A DNA stretch of 64,000 nucleotides from Nocardioides astragali (GTDB taxonomy: Bacteria; Actinomycetota; Actinomycetes; Propionibacteriales; Nocardioidaceae): NCBI RefSeq assembly GCF_024436375.1, contig NZ_JAFMZM010000004.1, positions 310,001-374,000 on the forward strand. Direction: 5' to 3'. Both the position numbers and the translations under genes were made by a program. The notes beneath the pieces were generated by a model that saw only the letters and a program-made list of their open reading frames with translations, searched no databases and was not told where the DNA came from. Positions 8,256 to 17,216 of the stretch are shown here, one piece after another (the stretch's first letter is position 1; every line of letters begins with the position of its first letter).

Positions 8256-9243
8256 CCCTGGCCGCGGTCTGGACGCCGCGGACCTGACGGCGACCGAGGA
8301 GTGGTTCGTCGCGCACGGGTTGCCCTACTTCGTCGACGACATAAGGGCCGAGGTGCATCGCGGACTCGTCCGCCGTCGCCTCGTGCTGGTGGCGCTCGTG
8401 GCTGTGGTCCTGGCAGCAGCCGTCGTCGTGGGTTTCGCCCTCACCGAGCTCCAGTGGGATGACGGCCTCGTGCCGGGGATCAACGTCGGGCTGCTGAGCG
8501 TGGTGCTCTACGCGCTGTTCACGCTCCGTGCCTGGGTCATCGCCAAGTGGGCGGCGCAACGCACGTTCTCCAGCCTCGGCCTGCTCTTCCCGCTCGTCAC
8601 GCGGGCGCTGCCGCTGCTGCTGCTGTTCATCACGTTCCTGTTCATCAATGCCGAGGTGTGGGAGGTGTCATCACGCCTGGACGGCCGCGTCATGTGGTTG
8701 ACCGTCGCGCTGTTCCTCACCATCACCGTCGGCTTCCTGCTCGCGCGGTTGCCGGAGGAGCTCACCGGGTTCGACGACCACATCGGCCCAGACGAGCTCG
8801 GTCGCCACCTCGAGGGCACGCCGCTGGCGGGCTTCCGGCAAGCCCCCGGACAGGACGTGTCGGAGGACGTCGCGGTGGCCGGTCTGCAGAAGGCCAACCT
8901 GCTCCTGATGCTGCTGATCACCCAGCTCGTGCAGGTCGTGCTGCTCAGCCTGTCGGTCTTCGTGTTCTTCATCGTCTTCGGGCTGCTCATCATGGACCCC
9001 GAAGTGGTCCGGAACTGGACAGGCCTCAAGACCTTGACGGATCTGCCGTTCTCGGAGCGCGCCAACTGGGAGCTGGTGCAGGTCTCCACGTTCCTGGCCG
9101 CCTTCAGTGGCCTCTACTTCACGGTCTACGCCGTCACCGACGAGGTCTACCGCACCCAGTTCTTCAGCTCGATCGTGCGCGAGCTGGAGCGCGCAGTGAG
9201 TGTGCGAGCGGCGTACCGCTTGCTGCGGCGTACGCAGCACTGA
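8248..9243 (+). CDS. Integral membrane protein of unknown function
   Basis: The 331-residue product has about seven hydrophobic segments: near 40-65, 75-95, 105-130, 140-165, then a soluble loop (about 165-210), 215-250 and 275-295. A soluble N-terminus of about 40 residues begins GDPGRGLDAADLTATEEWF. I do not recognise a family. The best start is GTG 8248, overlapping the ribF stop by 8 bases; a further in-frame ATG at 8230 lies deeper in ribF. The overlap suggests co-translation with ribF. A long inverted repeat follows the stop. Confidence 0.75.
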   Translation: MGDPGRGLDAADLTATEEWFVAHGLPYFVDDIRAEVHRGLVRRRLVLVALVAVVLAAAVVVGFALTELQWDDGLVPGINVGLLSVVLYALFTLRAWVIAKWAAQRTFSSLGLLFPLVTRALPLLLLFITFLFINAEVWEVSSRLDGRVMWLTVALFLTITVGFLLARLPEELTGFDDHIGPDELGRHLEGTPLAGFRQAPGQDVSEDVAVAGLQKANLLLMLLITQLVQVVLLSLSVFVFFIVFGLLIMDPEVVRNWTGLKTLTDLPFSERANWELVQVSTFLAAFSGLYFTVYAVTDEVYRTQFFSSIVRELERAVSVRAAYRLLRRTQH

Positions 9244-9253
9244 CCCCCACGTC

Positions 9254-9388
9254 GGCGGTGCGTGAGGGGCAATGTGCTGGCTGGGAGTCCCCCTGGGGCA
9301 CCGCCTCCCGCGGCGCAATCGGCAGACACGCCGATGGGCGGCGCGCCAAGGGGGTTCTGGCTCGGCAGAAGCCCCCTCACGCACCGCC
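9254..9388. repeat. Long imperfect inverted repeat between convergent genes
   Basis: The outer arms 9254-9270 and 9371-9388 match over 17 of 18 bases (one bulge). The inner core ATCGGC (9318-9323) pairs with GCCGAT (9330-9335) around a 6-base loop, and the parts between match partially. It fills almost the whole gap between the membrane protein gene and ptsH and could be a bidirectional terminator. At 135 bases it is longer than a usual terminator, so a MITE-like or other dispersed element is possible. It also marks the left edge of the PTS block. Confidence 0.6.
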
Positions 9389-9403
9389 CATCGAGACGAA
9401 GGG

Positions 9404-9646
9404 TCAGGCGTCGAGGTCCTGCTCGACCAGCGCCGCGATCGCGTCGACCGCGGCCTGGTCGTCGCCGGCCACCTCCACGGTGGCACCGTTGCCGGCGCCG
9501 AGGGTCATGATCATCAGCGAGGAGCTGGCGTCGACTCCGTTGATGGTGACGTCCGAGCCGAGCTCACCGGCCTTCTCGGCGATGATCGCTGCGGGACGGG
9601 CGTGGAGGCCGACGGCGGAGCCGACGACGACGGACTTGCTGGGCAT
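9404..9646 (-). CDS. ptsH: PTS phosphocarrier protein HPr
   Basis: This 80-residue soluble protein passes phosphate from enzyme I to EIIA domains. The active-site histidine sits in GLHARPAA at about residue 15; the region around residue 46 is SSSLMIMTLGA, which includes possible regulatory serines. A strong ribosome site (TAAGGAG) precedes the ATG. It is the last gene of fruR-fruK-fruA-ptsH, 51 bases after fruA, which ties general PTS supply to fructose control. No HPr kinase gene is visible nearby. Confidence 0.96.
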   Translation of the reverse strand: MPSKSVVVGSAVGLHARPAAIIAEKAGELGSDVTINGVDASSSLMIMTLGAGNGATVEVAGDDQAAVDAIAALVEQDLDA

Positions 9647-9697
9647 GGTTCTCCTTAGTGGGGGGAGGGTGTGCTCGGGTCGGGCAGGATCGGGTTG

Positions 9698-11791
9698 TCA
9701 GACAGTAGCGACGTCGGCGTCGCTGGTGCCGAGGGACTTCACCACGATGACAACGGCGGCGCCGACGACGACGCCGGCCACCAGTGCGATGAGGTAGCCC
9801 AGGACGCCGTCGACCGCGAAGAGGACGAAGATGCCACCGTGCGGTGCCCGCACGCTGACGTCCATGGCCATGGCCAGCCCACCGGTGACCGCGCTGCCGG
9901 CCATGATCGAGGGGATGACGCGCAGCGGGTCCGCAGCGGCGAACGGGATGGCGCCTTCGGTGATGAAGGAGGCACCCAGCAGCCACCCGGCCTTGCCGTT
10001 CTCTCGCTCGGGGATGGAGAACAGTCCGGGTCGGATCACGGTCGCCAGCGCGAGGGCGATCGGCGGGACCATGCCGGCGAGCATGACCGCGGCCATGATC
10101 CTGAGCTCGGGGGCGTCGTTGGCGAGGGCGGCGCCACCGACGCCGGCCGCCGCGAAGCTGTAGGCCACCTTGTTGAGCGGTCCACCCATGTCGAAGGCCA
10201 TCATCAGGCCCAGGATGACACCGAGCAGGACAGCGCTTCCGCCGCTCATCGAGCTCAGCCCGTCAGCGAGCTGGTCCATCAGCCAGGCGATGGGCCGACC
10301 GAGGACGACGATCATCAGCAGGCCGACGACCACAGTGGTGAGCAGCGGGATGACGAGCACGGGCATCAGGCCCCGCGCCCAGGCCGGCACCTTCCAGCGC
10401 GAGATCGAGTGCGCCACGACCCCCGCGAGGACACCGCCGACGATCGCGCCGAGGAAGCCGCTCTGCGGCACACCGAACGCGGAGACGTCGGTGACCAGGC
10501 CGCCCATCACGAACCCGGGGGCGATGCCGGGGCGGTCGGCGATGGCGTACGCGATGTAGCCGGCAAGCGCCGGGACGAAGAACGCGAAGGCGATCTTGCC
10601 CAGCATGAACAGCGCGGCGCCGAGGTAGGCCAGGACGCCCGAGTCGAAGGGGACGTGGCCGAGCGTGGGCTCGCTGTAGGCCGAGAGGTCAGGCGGGCTG
10701 AAGAGGGTGCTGTCGGCCAGCACGGCTCCGGCGTGGTTGGCGATCTCGTAGCCGCCGAGCAAGAAGCCGAGGGCGATGAGCAGGCCACCGGCGGCGACGA
10801 ACGGGATCATGTAGGAGACACCGGTCATCAGGACGCGGCGGGTCTTGGCGCCGAAGGACTCCTGGCCGGTCGACGTCGCGCCGGCCTCGCTGGCCGTCCC
10901 CTCGACCTTCGGCGCGCTGCCGGGGTCCGCGGCGTAGCGCAGTGCCTCGGCGACCATCGCGTCGGCGTCGTCGATGGGGCGCTTCACGCCGGAGCTGACC
11001 ATCGGCTTGCCGGCGAACCGGGCGCGGTCGCGCACGCCGACGTCGACGGCGAAGATCACCGCTCCTGCCTGGGAGATGAGCTCGGGGGCCAGTGGCGTCG
11101 AGCCGGCTGAGCCCTGCGTCTCGACGTGGAGCTCGACACCCGCACGCTCGGCCGCGGCCTCGAGTGCCTCGGCAGCCATGTAGGTGTGGGCGATGCCGGT
11201 CGGGCATGCCGTGACCGCGACCAGGGACGGCTGGGAGTCCGATGCCGGAGTGGTTGCCGGGGTCGCGGCAGGAGCGGCCGCAGCAGGCGCACCAGCTGAG
11301 GCAGCGGGCGCCGCTGCCACCGGGGCGGCTCCGGGGGCGGGCTCGCCCAGCTCGTGCGTGACGACCTCGACGACCTCCTCGACCGACTCGGCCGAGCGGA
11401 GGGCATCAGTGAAGGCGGGCTTGACCAGCGCCCTCGCGAGCTTGGTGAGGATGGTCAGGTGGTCGGCGTCGCCGCCGGCAGGGGCCGCGATCAGGAAGGC
11501 CAGGTCGGCCGGGCCGTCCTTGGCGCCGAAGTCGACGGGCGGGTCCAGCCGCGCGAAGGCCAGGGTGGGCGTCTCGACGCCCGTCGTGCGGCAGTGCGGG
11601 ATCGCGATGCCGCCCGGGAGTCCGGTCGAGGACGTGGTCTCGCGGGCGAAGGCGTCCTCGACCAGCTGGTCCACGCTGCTCGCGCGGCCGGCGTCGTCGA
11701 CGACCGCGGCGAGGGCACGGATCACGTCGTGCTTGTCGGCACCCCAGTCGGCGCCGAGCCGCACGAGGTCGGTGGTGATCAGGTCGGTCAT
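9698..11791 (-). CDS. fruA: PTS fructose transporter, fused EIIABC
   Basis: This 697-residue protein imports fructose and phosphorylates it to fructose 1-phosphate. Domains in order: EIIA (about 1-150) with the phosphohistidine at residue 66 in IAIPHCRT; an Ala/Pro linker (about 155-185); EIIB (about 188-290) with the phosphocysteine at residue 196 in TACPTGIAHTYMA; and EIIC (about 330-690) with roughly nine membrane segments and a GGVLAGVVAHSI-type loop. The start ATG at 11791 overlaps the fruK stop by four bases. Length and order match actinobacterial FruA. It is likely controlled by the DeoR-type protein at the head of the operon. Confidence 0.96.
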   Translation of the reverse strand: MTDLITTDLVRLGADWGADKHDVIRALAAVVDDAGRASSVDQLVEDAFARETTSSTGLPGGIAIPHCRTTGVETPTLAFARLDPPVDFGAKDGPADLAFLIAAPAGGDADHLTILTKLARALVKPAFTDALRSAESVEEVVEVVTHELGEPAPGAAPVAAAPAASAGAPAAAAPAATPATTPASDSQPSLVAVTACPTGIAHTYMAAEALEAAAERAGVELHVETQGSAGSTPLAPELISQAGAVIFAVDVGVRDRARFAGKPMVSSGVKRPIDDADAMVAEALRYAADPGSAPKVEGTASEAGATSTGQESFGAKTRRVLMTGVSYMIPFVAAGGLLIALGFLLGGYEIANHAGAVLADSTLFSPPDLSAYSEPTLGHVPFDSGVLAYLGAALFMLGKIAFAFFVPALAGYIAYAIADRPGIAPGFVMGGLVTDVSAFGVPQSGFLGAIVGGVLAGVVAHSISRWKVPAWARGLMPVLVIPLLTTVVVGLLMIVVLGRPIAWLMDQLADGLSSMSGGSAVLLGVILGLMMAFDMGGPLNKVAYSFAAAGVGGAALANDAPELRIMAAVMLAGMVPPIALALATVIRPGLFSIPERENGKAGWLLGASFITEGAIPFAAADPLRVIPSIMAGSAVTGGLAMAMDVSVRAPHGGIFVLFAVDGVLGYLIALVAGVVVGAAVVIVVKSLGTSDADVATV

Positions 11792-12741
11792 GCGGTTCCT
11801 CCGAGTGGAGTGACGCCGACGAGCTCCGTGCGGAGCTGCGACGGCTGGGGGATGGTGGTGCCGGGAAGACCTGCGGCGGCGCTGCCGTAGGCCACAGCCA
11901 GTGCCAGGCGCTCGGGTGCCGGAAGGCCCCGGATGTCGCCGAGCAGGTAGCCGAACAGGCTCGAGTCGCCGGCACCGACGGTGCTGACGACAGTGGTGGG
12001 GGGCGGGGTGGCGTGCCACGCCCCGTCAGCCGTCACCAGGACGGCTCCGTTGCTGCCGAGCGTTGCCAGGACGGCGCCCACACCCTGCTCGATCAGCTGT
12101 CGGGCCGCCTTCGCGGTCGCGACCGGGTCCGCCTCGAGGGCGTCGGGGTCACCGCCGGTGAAGGAGGCCAGCTCGGCACCGTTGGGCTTCATCAGGTCGG
12201 GTGCGGCCTCCGGCAGCGCCTCGACGAGCGCCTGCAGCGGCGCATCGCTGGTGTCGACGGCGACGTGGCCGCCCACGGTCCGCAGGCGTCGTACGAGGTC
12301 GGCGTAGAACGCGGGCGGGGCACCGGCGGGCAGCGAGCCCGCCAGCACCGTCCACGAGGCTCCGGCGGCACGCGCCACGATCGCCTCCGCCATCCGGGCC
12401 AGGTCGTCCTCGGTCACCTCGGCGCCGGGGGAGTTGAGCTTGGTGGTGGTGCCGTCGGGTTCGGTGATGGTGAGGTTGACCCGTACGTTGCCGGCGGGAC
12501 GCACCGGGCGGCAGTCGATGCCGGCGCCGAGCAGCTCGAGGACGAACGGATCCTCCTTGAGGGCGGGTACGACGGCGATGCTGGGGATGTCGGCGCTCAC
12601 CGCGGCGCGGGAGATGTTGACGCCCTTGCCGCCGGCCTGCGAGGTCACCGAGACCACGCGGTGGACCTGCCCGCGCGACAGTTCGCCGTCCAGCGCCACG
12701 GTGCGGTCGAAGCTGGGGTTGGGGGTCAGGGTCAGGATCAT
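11788..12741 (-). CDS. fruK: 1-phosphofructokinase
   Basis: This 317-residue PfkB/ribokinase-type enzyme converts fructose 1-phosphate to fructose 1,6-bisphosphate. The N-terminus MILTLTPNPSFDRTV, the GGKGVNISRA motif near residue 38 and the C-terminal GAGDSSLFGYLLG with the catalytic Asp are diagnostic. It overlaps both neighbours by four bases (fruR stop upstream, fruA start downstream), so the whole unit is tightly coupled. It lies in the standard fruR-fruK-fruA order. Confidence 0.96.
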   Translation of the reverse strand: MILTLTPNPSFDRTVALDGELSRGQVHRVVSVTSQAGGKGVNISRAAVSADIPSIAVVPALKEDPFVLELLGAGIDCRPVRPAGNVRVNLTITEPDGTTTKLNSPGAEVTEDDLARMAEAIVARAAGASWTVLAGSLPAGAPPAFYADLVRRLRTVGGHVAVDTSDAPLQALVEALPEAAPDLMKPNGAELASFTGGDPDALEADPVATAKAARQLIEQGVGAVLATLGSNGAVLVTADGAWHATPPPTTVVSTVGAGDSSLFGYLLGDIRGLPAPERLALAVAYGSAAAGLPGTTIPQPSQLRTELVGVTPLGGTA

Positions 12742-13505
12742 GCGATCACCACCTCGATTCCGGCTTGCTCCAGGGCACGGCGGTCCTTGGCCTCGATGTC
12801 GCTGTCGGTCACCAGCACGTCCAGGCTGTCGAGCGTCGCGAAGCGCACTGCGGTCTCCACACCGAGCTTGGTGGAGTCTGCCAGCACGACCGTACGCCGT
12901 GCGCAGGCGATGATGGCCCGCTTGGTCGCCGCCTCGTCGCTGTCGGGGGTGGTGAGCCCGTGCCCGACGGTGATGCCGTTGGTGGCCACGAAGGCCACGT
13001 CCGCGCGGAAGTCGGCGAGGGCCGCGACGGTGTCGGCACCGACCGCGGCATGGGTGGTGGGACGCACCCTGCCGGGGAGCAGGTGCAGCTCGATCTGGGG
13101 CAGTCCCGCCAGCCGGGTCGCGACGGGGACGGCGTGCGTGATGACCGTGAGGCGGTGGTCGCGGGGGAGTGCGGCCGCGAAGCGGGCGGTGGTGCTGCCG
13201 GCGTCGATGACGACGACCGAGTCGGGGGGCGGGAGGAGGGCGACCGCGGCGCTCGCGATGGCCTCCTTGGCCTGCGTGTTGGACTGGTCGCGCTCGCTGA
13301 TCCCTGATTCGATGACGGTGAGCGAACCGGCGGGCACCGCCCCGCCGTGCACTCTGCGCACCAAGCCCATGCGGTCGAGGGTGGAGAGGTCACGGCGGAC
13401 GGTCTCCGTCGTCACCTCGAACTCCTCGGCCAGCTGCACCACCGACAGGCGGCCACGGCGGCTGACGAGGTGGGCCATCGCTTGCTGGCGCTCTTCGGCG
13501 TACAT
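12738..13505 (-). CDS. fruR: DeoR-family transcription regulator of the fructose operon
   Basis: This 255-residue repressor-type protein has an N-terminal winged helix (about 6-60) with LSVVQLAEEFEVTTETVRRDL, the DeoR signature, then RRVHGGAV and a sugar-phosphate sensing domain (DeoRC) with VVIDAGSTT and ADSTKLG. A good ribosome site (GGAGAGGGG) precedes the ATG. It heads fruR-fruK-fruA-ptsH and is divergent from ptsI, with 86 bases between, so it could control both. The likely effector is fructose 1-phosphate or a related sugar phosphate, by family knowledge. Confidence 0.9.
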   Translation of the reverse strand: MYAEERQQAMAHLVSRRGRLSVVQLAEEFEVTTETVRRDLSTLDRMGLVRRVHGGAVPAGSLTVIESGISERDQSNTQAKEAIASAAVALLPPPDSVVVIDAGSTTARFAAALPRDHRLTVITHAVPVATRLAGLPQIELHLLPGRVRPTTHAAVGADTVAALADFRADVAFVATNGITVGHGLTTPDSDEAATKRAIIACARRTVVLADSTKLGVETAVRFATLDSLDVLVTDSDIEAKDRRALEQAGIEVVIA

Positions 13506-13534
13506 GGGTCCCCTCTCCGAGGATCTGTGTATAT

Positions 13535-13578
13535 GTTGTTTTAGTCCCGAATGTGTTGCTTGTCAACCGGACGTTGTT
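13535..13578. promoter_or_regulatory. fruR-ptsI divergent control region with three direct GTTG repeats
   Basis: GTTGTT (13535-13540), GTTGCT (13555-13560) and GTTGTT (13573-13578) recur at 20 and 18 bases, about two helical turns each. A small dyad GTTG-N5-CAAC covers 13555-13567. TATACA on the minus strand (13528-13533) could be the fruR -10. DeoR-type regulators often bind such spaced repeats; assignment to FruR is inferred. Confidence 0.4.
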
Positions 13579-13591
13579 CTACGGTGTGTCC
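13556..13591 (+). promoter_or_regulatory. ptsI promoter, leaderless type
   Basis: TTGCTT (13556-13561) and TACGGT (13580-13585) are separated by 18 bases. The box ends 6 bases before ATG 13592 and no ribosome site is present, so the transcript probably starts at the ATG. The -35 overlaps the middle GTTG repeat. Confidence 0.5.
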
Positions 13592-15271
13592 ATGACCACA
13601 CCCGCGAACACCCTGAGCGGGACCCCGGTCGTACCGGGTGTCGCCGCCGGTCCCGTCCTGCTCGTGCGTGGGGAGGTCTCGCCCGACGCCATCGCGCGCT
13701 ACGGCGACGGCGACTTCGCCGACCCCGAGGCCGCGCTCGCGGCGTACGACGAGGCGGTGGCGGCGGTCGCCGACACGTTCTCCACCAAGGCGGCCTCCGC
13801 CCAGGGCGCAGCCGCGGAGGTGCTCACCGCGAGCGCCGGGCTGGCGCGCGACAAGGGACTGCGCTCGGGGGTGGCCAAGAACCTCCAGGCCGGGCAGGGG
13901 CCGGTGACGGCCGTGCAGGGGGCCGTCGACCAGTTCGTCACGATCTTCACGACCATGGGTGGCCTGATGGCCGAGCGGGTCACCGACCTGCGGGACATCG
14001 AGCGCCGCGTGGTGGCCCACCTCGTCGGAGAGCCGGCGCCGGGCGTACCCACGCCGACGGAGCCGTCGATCCTCGTCGCGGAGGACCTCGCCCCCAGCGA
14101 CACGTCGGGCCTGGACCCCGAGCTCGTCACCGCGCTGGTCACCGAGCGCGGCGGAGCGACGAGCCACACCGCGATCATCGCGCGCCAGCTCGGCATCCCC
14201 TGCGTGGTCGGGGCGGCCGGCATCACGGCGCTGCCGGCCGGGACCTTCGTCGTCGTCGACGGAGAGGCCGGCACGATCGAGCAGGGTGCCGACCCCGACG
14301 AGGCGCGCGCTCGGGTGGAGGAGAGCCGCCGGGTCCGCGAGGAGCTCGCCCACTGGAGCGGCCCGGCCGCGACCGCGGACGGGCTGCCGCTCAAGCTGCT
14401 CGCCAACGTCGCCGACGGCGCATCCGCACAGTCCGCCAGCACCGAGCCCGTGCAGGGCGTGGGCCTGTTCCGCACCGAGCTGTGCTTCCTCGACCGGAAG
14501 GACGAGCCGAGCGTCGAGGAGCAGGCAGACATCTACGCCGAGGTCCTCGCGCCCTACTCCGACGGCCGCTACGTCGTCGTGCGCACCCTGGATGCCGGGT
14601 CCGACAAGCCGATCGCGTTCGCGACCCAGGCGGGCGAGGAGAACCCCGCCCTCGGCGTGCGCGGGCTGCGGCTCAGCTTCGACAACCCCGGCCTGATGGA
14701 CCGCCAGCTCGACGGCATCGCGGCCGCGGCCGAGCGGACCGGCACCGAGACCTGGGTCATGGCCCCCATGGTCGCGACCGTGGCCGAGGCGGCGGACTTC
14801 GCCGGGAAGGTGCGTGCCCGGGGGCTCAAGGCCGGCGTGATGGTCGAGATCCCCAGCGCTGCGCTGCTGGCCCACCGCATGCTCGAGGTCGTCGACTTCC
14901 TCTCCATCGGCACCAACGACCTCACCCAGTACGCCATGGCGGCCGACCGCATGGCCACCGACCTGGCCCACCTCACAGACCCGTGGCAGCCGGCCGTGCT
15001 CCAGCTGATCGCGATCACCGCGCACGCGGGCCGCGAGGCCGGCAAGCCGGTCGGCGTGTGTGGCGAGGCCGCGGCCGACCCCCTGCTGGCCACGGCGCTG
15101 ATCGGCATGGGCATCTCCTCGCTCTCCATGGCCGCGCGTGCCGTACGCCCGGTGGGCGCGCAGCTGGGCAAGGTCAGCCTCGAGACCTGCGAGGCCGCGG
15201 CCGAGGCCGTCCTGGGGGCGCCGGACCCGATGGCCGCCCGGACAGCGGTCCGCGAGCTGCTCGGACACTGA
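13592..15271 (+). CDS. ptsI: PTS enzyme I (phosphoenolpyruvate-protein phosphotransferase)
   Basis: This 559-residue cytoplasmic enzyme starts the PTS chain by taking phosphate from PEP to HPr. The phosphohistidine lies in ERGGATSHTAIIARQLG near residue 190; the PEP-binding barrel shows GLFRTELCFL, VMVEIPSAAL, SIGTNDLTQYAMAADR and VCGEAA with the catalytic Cys. Length is normal. ATG 13592 is preferred over the upstream in-frame ATG 13553, which falls in the promoter region. It is divergent from fruR and followed 114 bases later by the MDR dehydrogenase gene. Confidence 0.96.
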   Translation: MTTPANTLSGTPVVPGVAAGPVLLVRGEVSPDAIARYGDGDFADPEAALAAYDEAVAAVADTFSTKAASAQGAAAEVLTASAGLARDKGLRSGVAKNLQAGQGPVTAVQGAVDQFVTIFTTMGGLMAERVTDLRDIERRVVAHLVGEPAPGVPTPTEPSILVAEDLAPSDTSGLDPELVTALVTERGGATSHTAIIARQLGIPCVVGAAGITALPAGTFVVVDGEAGTIEQGADPDEARARVEESRRVREELAHWSGPAATADGLPLKLLANVADGASAQSASTEPVQGVGLFRTELCFLDRKDEPSVEEQADIYAEVLAPYSDGRYVVVRTLDAGSDKPIAFATQAGEENPALGVRGLRLSFDNPGLMDRQLDGIAAAAERTGTETWVMAPMVATVAEAADFAGKVRARGLKAGVMVEIPSAALLAHRMLEVVDFLSIGTNDLTQYAMAADRMATDLAHLTDPWQPAVLQLIAITAHAGREAGKPVGVCGEAAADPLLATALIGMGISSLSMAARAVRPVGAQLGKVSLETCEAAAEAVLGAPDPMAARTAVRELLGH

Positions 15272-15385
15272 GCCCCCCGTGCCGACAACTCCTCGCCGTC
15301 AGGCGAGATCAGCCCCGGGAGACCTGCCTCCGGCCCGTGGCTGGCGCTGCCCTGGAGGCCCCATCCACCTCACCACGGAGGAAGC

Positions 15386-17122
15386 ATGACATCAGCGTAC
15401 GACCGGTACCGCGCGGCCGATCTCGACCTGCCAGAAGGCAGCTGGGCCTGGAACGTGTACGGCGCGGGCGCAGAGAACATGGGCAAGGATGACCAACCCG
15501 AGCTGCTGCCCATCCCCGCACCCGATGCCGACCAGATGCTGGTGCGCATCGACAGCGTGGGACTCTGCTTCTCCGACGTGAAGATCCTCCGCGCGGGCGG
15601 CAGCCACCCGAAGCTCTACAACCGCGACCTGTCCCAGGAGCCCACCCGACTGGGGCACGAGGTCAGCCTCACAGTCATCGAGGTCGGCGACAACCTCAAG
15701 GGCCGGTACCAACCCGGCCAGCGGCTGGCCGTGCAGCCCGACATCTACCAGGACGGCAGGAGCACGGCCTACGGCTACACCATCCCCGGCGGACTGATCC
15801 AATACCACCTGATGGGCTCGGAGATGCTCGACACCGACGATGGGGCCTGCCTGCTGCCCCTCCCTGAGACGATGGGGTACGCCGAGGGCTCCACGCTGGA
15901 GCCCTGGGGCTGCGTGATGGCTGCCTACACCCAACGTCGCCGCCTGGAGCCCAGGACCGGCGGAACCATGTGGATCGTCGGCCGGCCCGAGGACGAGCGG
16001 GAGTACCTCTTCTCCTCCGGGCTGGACGCTCCGGCCACCATCGTGATGACCGACGTGCCCGCCTCGGTGGAAGAGCTGGTGGAACGCACCTCGGCCATCA
16101 AGGTCGTGCGCAACGGCATCGGCGCCGATGACTACCAGGAACTGGTGGACGAGCTGACCGACGGCGTCGGCTTCGACGACATCGTCATGCTCGATCCTCG
16201 CTCCGCGGCGACGGCCGGTGCCGTGGCCACGCACATCGCCCGACGGGGCACGCTCAACCTGGTGGGCGAGACAGCCCTCGACGGCCTGGTGGACACCGAC
16301 GTGGGCCGGCTGCACTACGACTACACCGCCTATCTCGGTGGCCGGGGCCCGGACATCGCCGCCTCCTACGGAGAGGCGCGCAACCGCTGTGACCTGCGTC
16401 CACGGGGCACCACGGTCTTCGTGGGCGCCGGCGGCCCCATGGGTCTGATGCACGTCCAGAGGGCCATCCAGCAGCCTGACGGCCCCAGCAAGATCGTCGC
16501 CACGGAGGTGAGCGACGAACGCCTGAAGAGCCTCGAGGACCGTCTGGCCCACCTGGCGCAGAGCAACGACTGCGAGCTGTTCACCTTCAACTCCCAGACC
16601 GCGGACCAGTCCCTCCACGACTTCGTCATGGGGATCACCGACAACCAGGGCGCCGACGACGTGGTCGTCAGTGTTCCGATCGCCGCCGTGATGGCCGAGG
16701 CCGACACACTGATGAGGTCCGACGGCATGCTGGTCTTCTTCGCCGGTGTCCCCAACGGCACGCTGGCACCGCTGAACCTGAGTGCGGTGTACCTGGACAA
16801 CGCCCAGTACACGGGGACCTCAGGACTGACCATCCACGACCAGCAACAGGTGGTGGACCTGGCCAACCAGGGTGATCTCTCCCCGGGATCCATCGTGGGC
16901 GCCGTCGGCGGCATGCGGGCGGCCAAGGACGGCCTCCAGGCCCTGGTCGACGGAAGCTACTCCGGGAAGGTCCTGATCTTTCCCCAGATCCACGACCTCC
17001 CCCTCATGGGGCTCGACGAGCTGAAGGAGACGCTGCCGGACGTCGCCGAGAAGCTGGGACCAGGTGAGACCTGGAACGACGAGGCGGAGAAGGCGCTCTT
17101 CGACAGTCAGCTGAGCGGCTAG
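15386..17122 (+). CDS. Long zinc-type (MDR) dehydrogenase, putative polyol-phosphate dehydrogenase
   Basis: The product has 578 residues, about 200 more than a usual medium-chain dehydrogenase. The N-terminal catalytic part shows RIDSVGLCFSDVKI and RLGHEVSL, matching the Cys and GHE metal-site motifs. Two nucleotide-fold-like stretches follow: one near 190-300 (GGTMWIVGR, lacking a full GxGxxG) and one near 350-480 with FVGAGGPMGLMH, a normal Rossmann motif. A good GGAGGAAG site precedes the ATG. It sits between ptsI and the mannitol-type EIICBA, where mtlD would be expected, so oxidation of a polyol phosphate is the natural guess. The closest named type I know is the sorbose/sorbitol phosphate reductase group, which is shorter. 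Its codon use is slightly less biased than that of neighbouring genes. Confidence 0.75.
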   Translation: MTSAYDRYRAADLDLPEGSWAWNVYGAGAENMGKDDQPELLPIPAPDADQMLVRIDSVGLCFSDVKILRAGGSHPKLYNRDLSQEPTRLGHEVSLTVIEVGDNLKGRYQPGQRLAVQPDIYQDGRSTAYGYTIPGGLIQYHLMGSEMLDTDDGACLLPLPETMGYAEGSTLEPWGCVMAAYTQRRRLEPRTGGTMWIVGRPEDEREYLFSSGLDAPATIVMTDVPASVEELVERTSAIKVVRNGIGADDYQELVDELTDGVGFDDIVMLDPRSAATAGAVATHIARRGTLNLVGETALDGLVDTDVGRLHYDYTAYLGGRGPDIAASYGEARNRCDLRPRGTTVFVGAGGPMGLMHVQRAIQQPDGPSKIVATEVSDERLKSLEDRLAHLAQSNDCELFTFNSQTADQSLHDFVMGITDNQGADDVVVSVPIAAVMAEADTLMRSDGMLVFFAGVPNGTLAPLNLSAVYLDNAQYTGTSGLTIHDQQQVVDLANQGDLSPGSIVGAVGGMRAAKDGLQALVDGSYSGKVLIFPQIHDLPLMGLDELKETLPDVAEKLGPGETWNDEAEKALFDSQLSG

Positions 17123-17216
17123 CGCGACCGGCGGCGACCTACCAGTCGCTGTCGGAGACACGCTCCTGCGGCCGATGTGGCAGCGAAGTGCCGCCCTTTC
17201 GAGCAAAGCCACAGAC

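Noticed and set aside
11981..15492. Long plus-strand frames across fruK and ptsI, including an 1159-residue one
   Set aside because: They run opposite to or out of phase with well-supported genes and have Arg/Gly/Ala-rich shadow composition.
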